Assembly (NCBI GenBank): GCA_964422725.1
Contig: CAYRCC010000005.1
Location: forward strand, 8,068-72,067
Direction of reading: 5' to 3'
From: CAKSNH01 sp964422725
Lineage (GTDB): Bacteria; Bacillota; Clostridia; UBA1381
DNA length: 64,000 bases
Part shown: piece after piece, positions 35,486 to 44,194 of the stretch
Layout of the letters: each line of letters begins with the position of its first letter
How positions within the stretch are numbered: position 1 is the first letter of the stretch
Program-made: the position numbers and the translations under genes
The notes under the pieces: generated by a model
Databases searched by the model: none
Seen by the model: the letters and a program-made list of their open reading frames with translations, nothing else
What the model was told of the DNA's origin: nothing

Positions 35486-35562
35486 AAAGTCAGCCGATGT
35501 TTTATGGCTTAAAACGCTGTCTGCGCGGCAGTAAAACCAATAAATTATAAAGGAATTACATT

Positions 35563-37329
35563 ATGGAACAACTTAAAACCAAACTGAATAAGCAAAAATT
35601 GCTGTTTGACGGTGCGTTCGGTACATACTATGCACAACTGTATGATACGAAAGAACTGCCTGAACTTGCAAATACCCATTATCCCGAACGTGTACTCAAA
35701 ATTCACAATGAGTATATATCTGCCGGCGCACAAATTATAAGAACAAATACTTTTGCGTGCAATACGGTTTCACTTAATGCGGACAAAAATACGGTTTTGG
35801 ACGGTATACGAAAAGGCTTTGCTTTGGCAAAGGAGGCGGCAAAAGGCAAAGACGTATATGTTGCCGCGGATATAGGGCAAATCCCGTGTGACGGCGGTGT
35901 AAGCCGTGAGATGATTTGCGAAGAGTATAAGGATATTTGCACTGCATTTCTGACAGAGGGTGCGGATATTTTTGTGTTTGAAACATTTTCCGACCTCAAG
36001 GATATTCTTGAAGTAATTGAGTTTATAGGAAACAGAGCGTTTGTGATAGTGCAGTTTTCGGTAAATCAGTACGGATACAGTCATTCGGGACTGAGCGCAA
36101 GGAATTTGGCGGATAGCGCCCAAAAGGTGCAGTGGATAGATGCGGTAGGGTTTAACTGCGGTGTAGGACCGGCGCATATGCAAAAGATTATAAAGGATAT
36201 TTCCGTTTCCGGTGACAAGTATTTTACGGCACTGCCCAATGCGGGATATCCGCATATTGTCAGTAACAGAATGATTTTCGCTAACCGTAATGCCGACTAT
36301 TTTGCGGAAAGAGTGTGCGATATTGCGGCGTGCGGAGTTGATATTGTGGGCGGTTGCTGCGGTACGACTCCTGAATATATACGAAAGCTGAAGGATAAGC
36401 TGTCATTTGAAAAACGTGAAAAAGTGTCGGTGTCGGTGTGTAACAGGAAAGATGAATTTGAAAAAACGGATTCTTCGTTCTTTGCGGGCAAGAAAGGGAA
36501 AAAGCTTATAGCCGTCGAGCTTGCACCGCCGATGGGGAGTGATGATAAGAAACTGATGGATGCGGCTCATCTTTTGATGAAAAGCGGTGTGGACGTGCTG
36601 ACGTTTCCGGATTCTCCGTCGGGAAGGACACGAGTGGATTCTATTCTTATGGCTGAGAAAGTGTCGAGGGAAACGGGAATGTGCGTGATGCCGCACATTT
36701 GTTGCCGCGACAAAAACGCGATTGCGATACGTTCGCAGTTGCTCGGAGCTTACATAAACAATATAAAAAACTTTTTGGTGATTACGGGTGACCCTATTCC
36801 GTCGTTGGTGCGCAGCAGTGTAAAAAGCGTATTCAATTTTGACTCGGTTGGACTGATGCGCATAATAAAGGATATGAATGACGAGCAGTTTACAAATGCG
36901 CCTGTTTGTTACGGCGGTGCAATTAATCAGGGTCGGCGCAATTTGGACACGGAGATTAAGCGGGTTAGGAGGAAAATGGAGGCCGGAGCGGAATTTTTCC
37001 TTACGCAGCCGATTTCGACGAAGGAAAGCGCGGAGCGTGTCAGATATGTAAAACAGGAAACAGGCGCGCGGATTTTGTGCGGAATTATGCCGTTTGTGAG
37101 CTTGAAAAATGCGGTGTTTATGAAAAATGAAATGTCGGGGATTGATGTGACAGACGAGGTTTTGGCTTGTTACCGCGAGAATATGACGCGTGAAGAAGGA
37201 GAAAGGGCGGGCGTGGAGCTTGCTAAAAGAATAATCGGGTATACGGAGGATTTTGCTGACGGGTACTATTTTTCGTTTCCGTTTAACAGAGTCGGTATGC
37301 TTGAGAAGATATTGGGCGAAAACTTATAA
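35563..37329 (+). CDS. Bifunctional homocysteine S-methyltransferase / methylene-THF reductase
   Basis: The 588-residue fusion has an N-terminal Hcy-methyltransferase domain (residues about 1-285). Its zinc cysteines are in VGFNCGVGPAHM and DIVGGCCGTTPEYI, and the start LLFDGAFGTYYAQLYDT is typical. A MetF-like barrel follows (about 300-588: VELAPPMGSDDKKLMDAAHL, LVITGDPIPS, QGRRNLDTEIKRVRRKMEAG, FFLTQPIST). The plan matches YitJ of Bacillus. It makes 5-methyl-THF and passes methyl groups to homocysteine for methionine. It is transcribed alone between its own promoter and a strong terminator. Confidence 0.92.
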   Translation: MEQLKTKLNKQKLLFDGAFGTYYAQLYDTKELPELANTHYPERVLKIHNEYISAGAQIIRTNTFACNTVSLNADKNTVLDGIRKGFALAKEAAKGKDVYVAADIGQIPCDGGVSREMICEEYKDICTAFLTEGADIFVFETFSDLKDILEVIEFIGNRAFVIVQFSVNQYGYSHSGLSARNLADSAQKVQWIDAVGFNCGVGPAHMQKIIKDISVSGDKYFTALPNAGYPHIVSNRMIFANRNADYFAERVCDIAACGVDIVGGCCGTTPEYIRKLKDKLSFEKREKVSVSVCNRKDEFEKTDSSFFAGKKGKKLIAVELAPPMGSDDKKLMDAAHLLMKSGVDVLTFPDSPSGRTRVDSILMAEKVSRETGMCVMPHICCRDKNAIAIRSQLLGAYINNIKNFLVITGDPIPSLVRSSVKSVFNFDSVGLMRIIKDMNDEQFTNAPVCYGGAINQGRRNLDTEIKRVRRKMEAGAEFFLTQPISTKESAERVRYVKQETGARILCGIMPFVSLKNAVFMKNEMSGIDVTDEVLACYRENMTREEGERAGVELAKRIIGYTEDFADGYYFSFPFNRVGMLEKILGENL

Positions 37330-37340
37330 ATAATGGGTTA

Positions 37341-37403
37341 AACAACAAAAACACATTTTGCAAAAACGAAAAGCGTTGTTTTGACAAAATGTGTTTTTGT
37401 TGT
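37341..37403. terminator. Bidirectional terminator between converging genes
   Basis: A 19-bp outer stem (37341-37359 with 37385-37403) carries an inner CAAAAACG/CGTTGTTTTG stem, and TTTTTT follows on the plus strand. It serves the methyltransferase gene and, in reverse, the zinc-ribbon gene that ends at 37407. Confidence 0.9.
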
Positions 37404-37406
37404 TTT

Positions 37407-38015
37407 TTAGTCAGTATCAGCTCCTAAAATAATAGCATTGCTGCTCATAAAATCCATAAGAGATTGTCCATCGCAGTAAAAGGTTTTTGATTCGCCGCAG
37501 CAACGGCAGCACAGAGTGATGCTTTTGTTGTCGACGCGTACATCAATATCCGAATTCCCACAGGTGCACAGTACTCTGTTCAACTCTGCCAGAAACCGCA
37601 AGTATTGCATCATTCTGTCGATAATCAGCTTGTCGTTTAAAAGTTCCTGCTCTTCGTCAGCCTTGACGGTGAGGAAATCCTCTTGTTCGTCGAGTGCTTT
37701 TATGACGTTGTCGTGAGTTCCCTGAAAATATATGCTGATATCGGATTCGGGGCATTTGAAGCATATAAAATCAATGCTCCAAAATGTGCTTGCCTTTATG
37801 GTATATGAATGAACACATTCGCATATCGGGCATTTCACATTTATTTGGTATTTATCCTTTTTCTTAGTTATAGTAACACATTTTTCGGAACAATCGCTAC
37901 ATGTAAGAATATGTTCGCCTTTTCCGGAAAAATTGAATATTTGTATGTTTGCCAGACTGATGCCGGAACAGCCGGAACATATATATGCAACAGATTTGTT
38001 ATAATTTAAAAGCAA
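37407..38015 (-). CDS. Cysteine-rich zinc-ribbon-type protein of unknown function
   Basis: The 202-residue product has repeated Cys pairs: CSGC (13-16), CSDCSEKC, CPICEC, CFKC in the first half and CTCG and CCRCC near the C-terminus, enough for two or three zinc ribbons. The second half has an acidic helical stretch (DEQEDFLTVKADEEQELLND). I do not recognise the family. A longer frame would run far into the glycosylase gene; instead AAGGAG overlaps that gene's stop and a TTG at 38015 lies 9 nt further, so the two are translationally coupled. A DNA- or RNA-related role with the glycosylase is inference. Confidence 0.7.
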   Translation of the reverse strand: MLLNYNKSVAYICSGCSGISLANIQIFNFSGKGEHILTCSDCSEKCVTITKKKDKYQINVKCPICECVHSYTIKASTFWSIDFICFKCPESDISIYFQGTHDNVIKALDEQEDFLTVKADEEQELLNDKLIIDRMMQYLRFLAELNRVLCTCGNSDIDVRVDNKSITLCCRCCGESKTFYCDGQSLMDFMSSNAIILGADTD

Positions 38016-38028
38016 AAAAAGCAACTCC

Positions 38029-38898
38029 TTATAAACCAATTTTATTATCGCGCCCGTAGTAAAACAAATATTGCTGGGCAAAACCGCCGAGTTCTCCGAA
38101 TTTTTCGGAAGAAAAGCTTTGAATATTGTCAATACGCTGTTTGTTTTCAAAATAGTAATACTCCATAATGCGTTTGAGCCACACATCAACGGGAAAACTG
38201 TTATAACGTGCGTAAGCAAACAGCAAAACACAGTCGGCAACTTTATTTCCGACTCCCGAAAATCGCATAAGCATCTTTTTCAAATCGGTATTACTCAGTT
38301 CATTTATATCGCAAAGATTAATTTCTCCGCTTGCAACCGATTTGGCGGCGGCAAGAATATATTTATCGCGAAAACCGGCGCGTATAACGGATAAATCGTC
38401 AAGATTTAATCTTGCGATTACATCGGCATCGGGAAAAGTATAATAAGTATTTCCCATATAGTTTATTTCATTGCCGAAGTTTTCACACAGTAATTGAATA
38501 ATTTTCTTGATTCGGGGTATGTGATTGCTTGCGGAAATGATAAAAGACACAAGACATTCCCAAGCCTCCTGTTTCAAAATCCGAATACCCCAACCGTATT
38601 CGCAAGCATTTTTTAAAACACTGTCCTCGGACAGACAGTTTTTTATTTTGCCGTAATCACGCGGTAAGTCAAAATAGTCACTCCATATATTGTGAAAATC
38701 ATCAACGGAAGTGTCATATAAAATAATGCTGTTACCGCGCAGCTCGATTTTTAATGCTTTCCCCATAGCAACACCCAAATAGGAGTAGTCGTCGGCTTTG
38801 TTCCAACGAAAACATTGTCCACATTCAAAGGTATGTGTCAGATTGAAATCGCTGACATCGGTAAGCACTATGTTGCCGTTCGATATTGATAAATTCAT
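38029..38898 (-). CDS. OGG1-like 8-oxoguanine DNA glycosylase
   Basis: The 289-residue protein has an N-terminal domain with FECGQCFRWN, as in OGG1 and its AlkA-related kin. A helix-hairpin-helix follows, with MRFSGVGNKVADCVLLFAYA, where Lys is the likely Schiff-base nucleophile, and SFPVDVWLKRIMEYY, with the catalytic Asp. QEAWECLVSFIISASNHIPR is also conserved. It should excise 8-oxoguanine from DNA and nick the strand. The start is the ATG at 38898, followed by a downstream Cys-rich partner. Both genes are more A+T-rich than their neighbours. Confidence 0.9.
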   Translation of the reverse strand: MNLSISNGNIVLTDVSDFNLTHTFECGQCFRWNKADDYSYLGVAMGKALKIELRGNSIILYDTSVDDFHNIWSDYFDLPRDYGKIKNCLSEDSVLKNACEYGWGIRILKQEAWECLVSFIISASNHIPRIKKIIQLLCENFGNEINYMGNTYYTFPDADVIARLNLDDLSVIRAGFRDKYILAAAKSVASGEINLCDINELSNTDLKKMLMRFSGVGNKVADCVLLFAYARYNSFPVDVWLKRIMEYYYFENKQRIDNIQSFSSEKFGELGGFAQQYLFYYGRDNKIGL

Positions 38899-38934
38899 AA
38901 TAACCTCAATTATTGTAATTTAGCCGATTTCGTA

Positions 38935-39322
38935 TTTTGCAAGCGGTCAGCGGACCGCGTTGAGCGATAGCTCCTATGCGTATATTAANNNNNNNNNNNN
39001 NNNNNNNNNNNNNNNNNNNNNNNNNNNNNNNNNNNNNNNNNNNNNNNNNNNNNNNNNNNNNNNNNNNNNNNNNNNNNNNNNNNNNNNNGCTTGCTTGCAA
39101 GGGCATTTTTACGCAGCCGTCAATAGAGCATAGGCAAAATGGAATTTTGCAAGCGGTCAGCGGACCGCGTTGAGCGATAGCTCCTATGCGTATATTAAAC
39201 CATAAGTAAAAATGCTTGCTTGCAAGGGCATTTTTACGCAGCCGTCAATAGAGCATAGGCAAAATGGAGTTTTGCAAGCGGTCAGCGGACCGCGTTGAGC
39301 GATAGCTCCTATGCGTATATTA
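38935..39322. repeat. 125-bp tandem repeat array broken by an assembly gap
   Basis: Units starting GCTTGCTTGCAAGGGC lie at 39089 and 39214 (period 125 bp). A partial unit (from 38935, TTTTGCAAGCGGTCAGCGG) runs into the Ns. Each unit holds GCGGTC-AGCG-GACCGC and a longer GCATAGG...CCTATGC pairing, so each can fold. Copies differ at very few positions. The open frames here are repeat artefacts. There are no spacers, so it is not CRISPR. It may be an interspersed element of this lineage. The 536-bp gap between genes holds nothing else clear. Confidence 0.8.
38989..39088. other. 100-N assembly gap
   Basis: Exactly 100 Ns lie within the repeat array, the usual placeholder for a gap of unknown length. 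The true number of repeat units is therefore unknown. Confidence 0.98.
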
Positions 39323-39434
39323 TAACATATTATCATAATGTAATCAACAAAAACATTAAATAACATTTACACAGCGACGGCTTAAATTACTCAGACTGTT
39401 TTAAAGGTTTGGCGGCATTTTTGCCGACAATCGT

Positions 39435-39974
39435 TTACTGTGTATTCCCCGAAAGAATATTGTTCAGATTTTCCGCAACAGTGCCGGCGATTCCTACCAA
39501 CAGATTGCGCTGTGATTCGTCACCGCCCGAACCGGCGGCAACACTTACATGATAACCGTCAATGTAGACGTGGACGGCAGGGTAGGCTATATACGCATCA
39601 TCTCCGATATTTTCCAAAGTTTCGGCAGACGGACGCATAGATTTGACTTTGTCATAGTCAGCGCGTATTCTCTCTTTTGTCTGCGTGTCGCTGTACTGCG
39701 ATACGGTTACGGTTACGGTATCGCCCTGACCGATAGGTGAGCTGTGGTACATTACGGAGTTGTCGGAGGTGTTGCTGACGGTAACCGGATAGTTGACAAT
39801 ACTTTGTGCGTTGTCAGCTGAAAAAGCCTGTTCGGGTGTAATTTTGATTATCGGCGTCGGAGTAGGCTCGGCGTTTGACGGCGCAGAATTCGGACTTGAC
39901 GAACAGGCAGTCAGTGTGAGTGTCAGTGTCAGTGTCAGTATAATTGATATTAATGTTAAAACTAAATTTTTCAC
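39435..39974 (-). CDS. Small secreted lipoprotein of unknown function
   Basis: The 179-residue protein has a lipoprotein signal with a striking (LT) repeat, ILTLTLTLTLTACSSSPNSA, with the lipobox LTAC. A Pro/Thr linker follows, then a domain of about 130 residues with no Cys that I cannot assign. The start is a GTG at 39974 with AAAGGA 6 nt upstream; the longer frame from 40010 lacks support. The Leu-Thr run is coded by hexameric repeats (GTCAGT on the plus strand) that could expand or shrink in frame. Confidence 0.7.
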   Translation of the reverse strand: MKNLVLTLISIILTLTLTLTLTACSSSPNSAPSNAEPTPTPIIKITPEQAFSADNAQSIVNYPVTVSNTSDNSVMYHSSPIGQGDTVTVTVSQYSDTQTKERIRADYDKVKSMRPSAETLENIGDDAYIAYPAVHVYIDGYHVSVAAGSGGDESQRNLLVGIAGTVAENLNNILSGNTQ

Positions 39975-40058
39975 AGTTATCCTTTCTTTGAATAAATACT
40001 GATTAATCAATGCTGAAATTTTACAGACTGATTAATCACTGTTTACTCAATTACAGTG

Positions 40059-40150
40059 AAAAATCACACAATAATATCAGACTGCAGACAAAAACTTTTT
40101 TGACATTTTGTCTGCAGCCTGAATAATATATTGTTTATTGTGTGATTTTT
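40059..40150 (-). terminator. Nested 92-bp palindrome ending the transketolase operon
   Basis: Outer arms are 16 of 16 identical complements (40059-40074 with 40135-40150), inner arms nearly so (40078-40093 with 40106-40121). On the minus strand it follows the transketolase gene by 30 bp and ends in a short T-run, so it can terminate transcription. The outer arms are unusually long, as in a miniature inverted-repeat element. Confidence 0.7.
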
Positions 40151-40179
40151 CGGTTTATATATTTTGTTGCAACAAGAAA

Positions 40180-41112
40180 TTACTTTTTAAGAGCAATTGC
40201 TTCTTTAACCTTTTTAGCGATATTTTCAGCTGTCAGACCATACTCCTCAAACAATTCCGCCGGTTTGCCCGACTTGCCGAAACGGTCAGTGCCGATAATC
40301 TTAACAGGTACAGGGCATCTGTCACATACAACCTCTGTAACCGCACTGCCAAGACCGCCCATAACATAATGTTCTTCGGCAGTAACTATAGCGCCTGTTT
40401 CCTTTGCGGCTTTTTCGATAATATCAGCATCAATCGGTTTGATTGTATGAATGTTGATAACTCGCGCCTCGATACCGTCGGATTTAAGAAGTTCTTTAGC
40501 CTGAAGTGCTTTTTCAACCATAAGTCCGGTGGCGATAATTGCGGCGTCGTTGCCGTCGGCAAGCTGTACACCTTTGCCTATTTCAAATTTGTAGTCGGCA
40601 GGGTTTACGTCCTCAACCGCAAGACGACCGAATCTCAAATATACAGGACCGTTATGCTCTATAGCCGCTTTAACAGCAAGCTGTGCCTCAATATCGTCGG
40701 CAGGGTTAATAACAACCATACCCGGAATAGAACGCATAAGTGCCAAATCTTCAAGACACTGATGTGATGCGCCGTCCTCACCGACAGAAATGCCGGCGTG
40801 TGTAGCACCGATTTTGACATTAAGCTTGGTGTAACCGATTGAATTTCTTACCTGCTCAAATGCACGTCCGGCGGCGAACATCGCAAAAGTAGATGCAAAT
40901 ACCGTTTTACCGCAGGCTGCAAGTCCGGCGGCAACGCACATCATATTAGCTTCGGCAATACCCATATTGATAAATCTTTCAGGGTATGTCTTTTTGAACA
41001 TATCTGTTTTTGTTGATTTGGAAAGGTCGGCATCCAAAACGATAATATTTTCATCTTTACCGTATTCAACCAAAGCCGCTCCGTATGATTCTCTGGTAGC
41101 TTTCTTTGCCAT
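40180..41112 (-). CDS. Transketolase, C-terminal subunit
   Basis: The 310-residue protein is the pyrimidine-binding and C-terminal half of a split transketolase. It begins with ATRESYGAALVEYGKDENII, then IVLDADLSKSTKTD, GVSVGEDG-like AGISVGEDGASHQCLEDLAL, and YLRFGRLAVEDV. It moves two-carbon units between sugar phosphates with the partner encoded upstream, using thiamine diphosphate. The two genes overlap by one base (TAATG). Anaerobic Firmicutes and archaea often have the enzyme as two chains. Confidence 0.93.
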   Translation of the reverse strand: MAKKATRESYGAALVEYGKDENIIVLDADLSKSTKTDMFKKTYPERFINMGIAEANMMCVAAGLAACGKTVFASTFAMFAAGRAFEQVRNSIGYTKLNVKIGATHAGISVGEDGASHQCLEDLALMRSIPGMVVINPADDIEAQLAVKAAIEHNGPVYLRFGRLAVEDVNPADYKFEIGKGVQLADGNDAAIIATGLMVEKALQAKELLKSDGIEARVINIHTIKPIDADIIEKAAKETGAIVTAEEHYVMGGLGSAVTEVVCDRCPVPVKIIGTDRFGKSGKPAELFEEYGLTAENIAKKVKEAIALKK

Positions 41113-41960
41113 TATACATTCGCCTCCAATTCTGCTATTTTAGCATCAAGCTCGGCAATTGCCTGTTCATATTGTTCTTTATTCGGAGCCGCACCGTGCC
41201 AAGCCGGATTATTCTCCATAAATGATACATTTTTACCTTTTGTGGATTTCATAATTACCGCGGTCGGCTTACCCTTTGCGGCTTTTGCCTGTTCAACTGC
41301 ATCAAGCAGCTTTTCAAAGTCGTGCGCATCGGTTACGATGACGTTCCAGCCGAATGCTTTGAATTTTTCATCAATCGGGTTAGGATTCATAACATCTGCA
41401 ATGTTACCGTCAATTTGCAGACCGTTGTTGTCAACAAAAATTGTAAGGTTGTCCAGCTTGTAGTGAGCGGCAAACATAGCCTGCTCCCAAACCTGTCCTT
41501 CCTCAAGCTCACCGTCACCCAAAACCGAATACACTCTGTAATCTTTTTTGTCGAGTTTAGCCGCAAGAGCCATACCGCCGGCAACGCTTACGCCCTGACC
41601 GAGCGAGCCTGTGGACATATCCACTCCGGCAACCTTGTTCATATCAGGGTGTCCCTGAAGGTAGCTTGAAACATTTCTGAAGGTTTTCATATCGTCGACA
41701 GGGAAAAAACCTCTTTCGGCGAGTGTGCCGTAAAGTGCCGGTGCACAGTGTCCTTTTGAAAGTACAAATCTGTCGCGGTTTTCGTCTTTCGGATTTTTTG
41801 GGTCAACATTCATAACCTCGAAATACAAAAGTGTAAGTACGTCCGCTATCGACAGAGAACCTCCGGGATGTCCCGATGATGCACTGTAAACAGCGGTTAA
41901 AGCGTTTTTACGAACTTTGTTTGCAATAATTGAAAGCTCGTTAATTCTTTGCTTGTTCAT
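41112..41960 (-). CDS. Transketolase, N-terminal subunit
   Basis: The 282-residue protein carries the thiamine-diphosphate half of transketolase. It has SASSGHPGGSLSIADVLTLL, LSKGHCAPALYGTLAERGFF, SLGQGVSVAGGMALAAKLDK, and the cofactor motif VLGDGELEEGQVWEQAM ending in DNNGLQIDG. GGAGG lies 9 nt before the ATG. It is followed without a gap by the C-terminal subunit. Upstream, 90 bp away, is mrnC, so it may be read from the cysE promoter or an unseen one. Confidence 0.94.
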   Translation of the reverse strand: MNKQRINELSIIANKVRKNALTAVYSASSGHPGGSLSIADVLTLLYFEVMNVDPKNPKDENRDRFVLSKGHCAPALYGTLAERGFFPVDDMKTFRNVSSYLQGHPDMNKVAGVDMSTGSLGQGVSVAGGMALAAKLDKKDYRVYSVLGDGELEEGQVWEQAMFAAHYKLDNLTIFVDNNGLQIDGNIADVMNPNPIDEKFKAFGWNVIVTDAHDFEKLLDAVEQAKAAKGKPTAVIMKSTKGKNVSFMENNPAWHGAAPNKEQYEQAIAELDAKIAELEANV

Positions 41961-42050
41961 TTGACATATCCTCCATTCGTTTTAGAGCGGCTAAAAGTCA
42001 CTCATTGCTGAAATAACATTTATAATTTATGCTTTTGCATATAATTATCC

Positions 42051-42452
42051 TTAATCCTGAGCATTTTCGTATGCCATCTTCATAAGACAGGTCATTCTTT
42101 CCGTTTCGCCGCTCAGATACAAATATCCGATAAGACATTCAAATCCGGTTGCGTGGCGGTATTCCGTGAGGTCGGCGTTTTTCGGAGTGGTGGGGGACTT
42201 TGCGTTTCTGCCGCGCTTGAAAACAGCAAGCTCGTTTTCGCTAAGACAATCAATTATGTTATGTATGCTAAGACTCTGTGCGTGAGCCTTAACGTATTTT
42301 ATGGTTTCCCGGTGCATTTTGTGTACGGGCATATCCGGATTTTCGGCGATAATCCTGGAACGCACATAAATTTCATATGCCGCATCACCGATATAAGCTA
42401 GTACGAGCGGTGAAAATTCATTCGGTTTCTTTTTATAATCAAAGTCAAACAT
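42051..42452 (-). CDS. mrnC: Mini-ribonuclease III
   Basis: The 133-residue protein is an RNase III catalytic domain without the double-strand RNA-binding domain; in Bacillus it trims 23S rRNA precursors. The signature is LVLAYIGDAAYEIYVRSRII, with the acidic catalytic residues, and YRHATGFECLIGYLYLSGET. It follows cysE, cysS and a small gene, the order usual in Firmicutes apart from the extra gene. rlmB, which often comes next, is replaced here by the transketolase pair. Confidence 0.93.
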   Translation of the reverse strand: MFDFDYKKKPNEFSPLVLAYIGDAAYEIYVRSRIIAENPDMPVHKMHRETIKYVKAHAQSLSIHNIIDCLSENELAVFKRGRNAKSPTTPKNADLTEYRHATGFECLIGYLYLSGETERMTCLMKMAYENAQD

Positions 42453-42454
42453 AT

Positions 42455-42766
42455 TTATCCCAAATCTACACTTGCGTAGGTTTCCTCCGGTTCTTCAATA
42501 TGGAAAAAATCAATAAATAATCTTTTGCCGTCTGAGTCAAAAAAAGCATATCGTGCGTAAAACTCAGGATTCTCAACTCCGTCAAGTGCATTAAAGTCGG
42601 GCTTGGTATCGGTATCGGGAGTGATACCGAACGGTTTTAGCACATCATAGTAAACCGGAATTTCTTCTATATAATCAATATCTGCTTGAATTATTCCCTT
42701 TTCACGCAGTACGGGAACAAATTCGTCAGCCTCGCCGGTTTGGTATCTGAAACCTCTGAACCCCAT
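42455..42766 (-). CDS. Small unknown protein between cysS and mrnC
   Basis: The 103-residue protein is acidic, without signal peptide or membrane helix: MGFRGFRYQTGEADEFVPVL at the start and FFDSDGKRLFIDFFHIEEPE near the end. It lacks Cys. I do not recognise the family. It is separated from mrnC by 2 bp and from cysS by 21 bp, with AAAGGA before the ATG, so it is a real operon member rather than a shadow frame. Confidence 0.65.
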   Translation of the reverse strand: MGFRGFRYQTGEADEFVPVLREKGIIQADIDYIEEIPVYYDVLKPFGITPDTDTKPDFNALDGVENPEFYARYAFFDSDGKRLFIDFFHIEEPEETYASVDLG

Positions 42767-42787
42767 ATAATCAATCCTTTCCGAAAA

Positions 42788-44194
42788 CTATTTTGCAATA
42801 CTCCATTTCACGCCGTTTGGCGTATCCTCTAAAATGACGTTCATAGCTTTGAGCTTGTCGCGGATTTCGTCCGCTTTTGCCCAGTTCTTTTCGGCACGCG
42901 CTTTTGTGCGTTCCTCAATAAGAGTCTCAACCTCGGCATCAATTGACTTTTCCGTTTCCTTTTCAAACAAACCGAGTACCCCACCAAGCTCTTTAATCAT
43001 TGAAATTGTTTTTTCAAGCAGGGACTTTGAGTTGTCATTGCTTGACATAAACAGAGTGTTTGCAGACTTTGTAAGCTCGAAAATGGCGGCAGTGGCGGCG
43101 GCGGTGTTAAGGTCGTCGTCCATTGCGGCGATAAACGCCTGTTTAGCCTTGTCAATTTCTTTGTCAAACTCGATTTCTTTGTCTGTCAGCGCTCTGTCGG
43201 CGGCTGTTTTTGACAAAAACCTCATATTATCAAGGCAGTTATACACGCGCTCAACCGCGGATTTTGCCTGCTGCATCAGCTCGTCACTGAAATTTATCGG
43301 GTTTCGGTAGTGCGCCGACAGCATAAAGAAACGAATGACTTCGTAGTCGTAATGCTTTGCAACGTCACGAACCGTAAAGAAATTGCCGAGTGATTTACTC
43401 ATTTTTGTGCCGTTAATGTTAATATAACCGTTATGCATCCAATAATTTGCGAAAGGTTTGCCGGTAGCGGCTTCGCTTTGTGCAATTTCGTTTTCGTGGT
43501 GCGGAAAAATCAAATCCTGACCGCCGCTGTGAATGTCGATTGTGTCGCCGAGATACTTATTTACCATTGCGGAACATTCAATATGCCAGCCCGGTCTGCC
43601 CATACCCCACGGACTTTTCCAAGCCGGTTCGCCCTCTTTTTGAGCTTTCCACAGCGCAAAATCCATAGGGTCACGCTTTTCGTCGCTGACATCAATTCTT
43701 GCGCCGGATTCAAGGTCCTCAAGCGGCTGTTTTGAAAGCTTGCCGTATTCGGCAAACTTTTTTGTCGAATAGTAAACATTTCCGTTTACACAGTAAGCAT
43801 ATCCTTTTTCTTCAAGGATTTTGATAATGTCGATAATAGCATCGATATTTTCGGTTGCGCGGGGGTGCACCGTAGCCTCTTTTATACCCAAACCGCGTGC
43901 ATCTGTAAAATATTCGCCGATAAAACGGTCGGCAAGCTCTTTTACGGTAATTCCCTCGGCGTTGGCGTTGTTAATCATTTTGTCGTCAATATCCGTGAAA
44001 TTTTGAACGAATTTTACGCTGTAGCCGCGGTACTGCAAATATCGTCTTAAAGTGTCGAATATTATAAACGGACGTGCGTTTCCTATATGAAAATAGTTAT
44101 AAACCGTCGGACCGCACGAATACATTTTCACTTCGTTTTCTTTAAGCGGTACAAACTCCTGCTTTTGTCTTGTAAGTGTATTATAAATCTTCAT
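42788..44194 (-). CDS. cysS: Cysteinyl-tRNA synthetase
   Basis: The enzyme charges tRNA-Cys. The 468-residue protein has MYSCGPTVYNYFHIGNARPF with the zinc Cys and the HIGH-type motif, WHIECSAMVNKYLGDTIDIH and GGQDLIFPHHENEIAQSEAA (further zinc ligands), and KMSKSLGNFFTV with the KMSKS loop. Two ATGs stand at the start; the one at 44194 is 8 nt from AGGAG and opens the usual MKIYNTLTRQKQEF. It overlaps the end of cysE by 14 bp. Confidence 0.95.
   Translation of the reverse strand: MKIYNTLTRQKQEFVPLKENEVKMYSCGPTVYNYFHIGNARPFIIFDTLRRYLQYRGYSVKFVQNFTDIDDKMINNANAEGITVKELADRFIGEYFTDARGLGIKEATVHPRATENIDAIIDIIKILEEKGYAYCVNGNVYYSTKKFAEYGKLSKQPLEDLESGARIDVSDEKRDPMDFALWKAQKEGEPAWKSPWGMGRPGWHIECSAMVNKYLGDTIDIHSGGQDLIFPHHENEIAQSEAATGKPFANYWMHNGYININGTKMSKSLGNFFTVRDVAKHYDYEVIRFFMLSAHYRNPINFSDELMQQAKSAVERVYNCLDNMRFLSKTAADRALTDKEIEFDKEIDKAKQAFIAAMDDDLNTAAATAAIFELTKSANTLFMSSNDNSKSLLEKTISMIKELGGVLGLFEKETEKSIDAEVETLIEERTKARAEKNWAKADEIRDKLKAMNVILEDTPNGVKWSIAK

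Noticed and set aside
35392..35562. SAM riboswitch before the methionine-related gene
   Set aside because: The 170-bp gap lacks the conserved S-box core and a terminator; an ordinary promoter is seen.
38016..38240. N-terminal extension of the Cys-rich gene
   Set aside because: It would lie inside the glycosylase gene in another frame; the coupled TTG start with AAGGAG explains the gene better.
38935..39322. CRISPR array
   Set aside because: Units are 125 bp and directly adjacent, with no unique spacers and no cas genes.
38906..39366. Short open frames on both strands in the 125-bp repeat region
   Set aside because: They span the repeat and the N gap, lack ribosome sites, and repeat with the unit; they are artefacts of the repeat.
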